From Bacteroidota bacterium (GTDB lineage: Bacteria > Bacteroidota > Bacteroidia > UKL13-3): 45,716 nt of DNA. Shown one piece after another: positions 44,161 through 45,716 of this stretch (positions are counted from its first letter, which is position 1; every line of letters starts with the position of its first letter). The notes beneath the pieces were generated by a model. It was not told where the DNA came from. It made no database searches and was given only the letters and a program-made list of their open reading frames with translations. Position numbers and translations under genes: made by a program. The stretch lies in the NCBI GenBank assembly GCA_040388375.1, contig JAZKBU010000016.1:1-45716 (forward strand). The letters run 5' to 3'.

Positions 44161-45453
44161 CTATACTTTGAAACGATGATGAAATTCGCGTTCCAAATCC
44201 TCCTTATGATCAGGATGTGCTAAATTAATTAAAGCCAACGCCCGTTGTTCTAAATTTTTCCCAAACAAATTAACAGCCCCATACTCGGTTACCACCCAAT
44301 GAATGTGCCCTCTGGTTGTTACCACACCTGCACCATTTTTCAAAGTAGAAACAATTCTGGAAATACCTTTACTGGTTGTAGAAGGTAATGCTATAATAGG
44401 TTTTCCGCCTTTTGATAGAGATGCCCCCCTTATAAAATCCATTTGACCACCTATACCAGAATATTGATAGGTCCCAATAGAATCCGCGCATACCTGCCCA
44501 GTAATATCAATTTCGATAGCACTGTTTATACAAGTTGCTTTATCATTTTTTCTGATAATATCTGTATCATTTACATAATCTATTTCTAAACCATTAATCA
44601 ATGGATTGTCATTAACAAAATCATATAGTTTTTTAGTTCCTGCCATAAATGAGGTAACCACTTTACCTTTTTTAACAGTCTTCATACTATTGTTTATAAC
44701 ACCACTCTCAATTAAAGGCAATACTCCATCCGAAAACATTTCAGTATGAATACCCAAGTTTTTATGATTTGTTAAATTACGCAATACCAAATCAGGAATA
44801 GCTCCAATACCTAGTTGCAATGTTGCCCCATCTTCAACCAATGCTGCCACATTTCTCCCAATTTGTTCAACCACCGGTGTTATATCTTTTGTATAATCAA
44901 CCTCATATAAAGGCTCATCATTCCAAACCATTTTATCAATTTGGGTTATATGAATAAACCCATTTCCATGTACTCTGGGCATATTAGGATTTACTTGTGC
45001 TATAATTTTTTTAGCACTCGCCACGGCAGCTTTTGCTATATCAACCGAGGTACCCATTGAACAATATCCATGTGTATCAGGAGGAGATACATGTATAATA
45101 GCCACATCAATGGGCAAATAATTTTCACGAAACAATCGTGGAATTTCGCTTAAAAAGACCGGGACATAATCTCCCTGCCCATTATTAACGGCCGAACGTG
45201 TATTAGCCGATACAAACAGAGAGTTAATATAAAAGCTATCCTTATATTTAATATTACCAAAATCAATATTACCAAAAGTAGTAATACTCACGATTTCAAC
45301 ACGTTTCAACTCTTCGTATCTATTTAATAAATGTTGTACTAAATAAACAGGAGTAGCTGCACTTCCATGTATAAATACCCTATTACCTGATTTTACAACC
45401 GAAACAGCATTTTCAGCTGTTACATATTTTGAATCACTTATACTATTTGACAT
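44161..45453 (-). CDS. Acetyl-CoA hydrolase/CoA-transferase family protein
   Basis: A 430-residue enzyme of the Cat1/4-hydroxybutyrate CoA-transferase family, with two similar halves. Landmarks are IHVSPPDTHGYCSMG, ATLQLGIGAIPD, the catalytic glutamate Glu238 in IHTEMFSDG, and YSGIGGQMDFIRGA. Its reaction is the exchange of CoA between acyl-CoA and a carboxylic acid such as acetate, or hydrolysis; the substrate is unknown. It is transcribed toward the metal regulator genes, with a 39-bp gap, though a functional link is not obvious. It is divergent from typA. Confidence 0.9.
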   Translation of the reverse strand: MSNSISDSKYVTAENAVSVVKSGNRVFIHGSAATPVYLVQHLLNRYEELKRVEIVSITTFGNIDFGNIKYKDSFYINSLFVSANTRSAVNNGQGDYVPVFLSEIPRLFRENYLPIDVAIIHVSPPDTHGYCSMGTSVDIAKAAVASAKKIIAQVNPNMPRVHGNGFIHITQIDKMVWNDEPLYEVDYTKDITPVVEQIGRNVAALVEDGATLQLGIGAIPDLVLRNLTNHKNLGIHTEMFSDGVLPLIESGVINNSMKTVKKGKVVTSFMAGTKKLYDFVNDNPLINGLEIDYVNDTDIIRKNDKATCINSAIEIDITGQVCADSIGTYQYSGIGGQMDFIRGASLSKGGKPIIALPSTTSKGISRIVSTLKNGAGVVTTRGHIHWVVTEYGAVNLFGKNLEQRALALINLAHPDHKEDLEREFHHRFKV

Positions 45454-45615
45454 ACTTCACCATGTTTTTTTTGCAATAATAAGTCTCTCTAATGGCTATT
45501 TTCTATGATTTAATAACAGCCCACCTAAAATACTAAAAGCTTACAACAGAGTAATTTCTTAAGTTAAATGATTAACAATCTTTTAAAAACATTTTTTTAT
45601 TGGCATATAATAACC

Positions 45616-45623
45616 TACTTTTG
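45616..45623 (+). promoter_or_regulatory. Candidate -7 element of typA
   Basis: TACTTTTG at 45616-45623 is an exact TAnnTTTG, 25 bp before the typA start. The only nearby TTG (45600-45602) is just 13 bp away, so the -33 element is unclear. Confidence 0.4.
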
Positions 45624-45648
45624 CACGCTTTTTAAAAATAGACATTAC

Positions 45649-45716
45649 ATGCAAAAAATCAGAAACATAGCTATTATTGCCCACGTAGATCACGGGAAAA
45701 CTACATTGGTTGATAA
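45649..45716 (+). CDS. typA: Translational GTPase TypA/BipA, N-terminus only (runs off the window)
   Basis: The ATG at 45649 opens a frame of 22 full codons to the end of the window: [20 protein letters not shown] and onward. AHVDHGKTT is the G1 P-loop of translational GTPases, and the [18 protein letters not shown] wording fits TypA/BipA rather than LepA (which has SIIAHIDHGKSTL). BipA binds ribosomes and helps 50S assembly and stress adaptation. The rest of the gene lies to the right of the window. Confidence 0.85.
   Translation, partial: MQKIRNIAIIAHVDHGKTTLVD

Overview
The window looks like a chromosomal segment of a Bacteroidota bacterium, probably from the Chitinophagales/Sphingobacteriales side of the phylum; I cannot place it more precisely from sequence alone. 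The signs are AT-rich DNA, start codons almost never preceded by a Shine-Dalgarno sequence, candidate promoters of the TTG / TAnnTTTG type, an ExbB-ExbD-ExbD-TonB operon with a TonB-dependent receptor carrying a carboxypeptidase-like N-terminal domain, a MurA with Asp at the usual Cys position, and a tryptophan 2,3-dioxygenase.

Layout. 1-2.8 kb: a short VgrG-like protein that lacks the spike, convergent with a large coiled-coil protein; this may be the edge of a contractile-injection (eCIS/T6SS-like) locus lying to the left. 2.9-5.6 kb: cold-shock protein, a coupled lipoprotein/membrane-protein pair and a secreted metallo-beta-lactamase-fold hydrolase. 5.8-10.6 kb: murA overlapping a cysteine-less TlpA-like lipoprotein, a two-gene version of MnmC (FAD enzyme plus MnmD methyltransferase), and an exported endonuclease/phosphatase-fold protein. 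10.7-13.4 kb: a VWA protein and a MoxR/BchI-type AAA+ ATPase. 13.4-14.4 kb: an IS200-type/RAYT-like HUH transposase gene followed by a mirrored array of seven short palindromes. 14.4-18.8 kb: LytS-type kinase, LytTR regulator and a TonB-dependent receptor. The promoters of the kinase operon and of the receptor carry the same 21-bp-spaced direct repeat, so they probably form one regulatory circuit. 19-25.4 kb: a giant WG-repeat exported protein, glmM and ychF.

25.8-28.8 kb holds the exbB-exbD-exbD-tonB energy-transduction operon. 28.8-33.7 kb is a run of plus-strand genes: a small membrane protein, a PhoR-like kinase, a DUF3467 protein, a DUF853/YjgR-type HerA-like ATPase, rfbC and tryptophan 2,3-dioxygenase. 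On the minus strand follow an MtfA-type metallopeptidase, lpd, and a complete CzcCBA-type metal efflux locus in the transcription order regulator, kinase, outer-membrane factor, adaptor, RND pump. A tandem TTTAAG repeat with about 11-bp period sits in front of the pump genes and is a good candidate operator for the OmpR-family regulator. An acetyl-CoA hydrolase/CoA-transferase gene lies upstream of the regulator, and the first 22 codons of typA/bipA run off the right edge.

The strongest unexplained signals are the mirrored palindrome array next to the HUH transposase, the shared LytTR-type repeats, the TTTAAG repeat at the efflux genes, and the spike-less mini-VgrG. No tRNA, rRNA or CRISPR array was seen.
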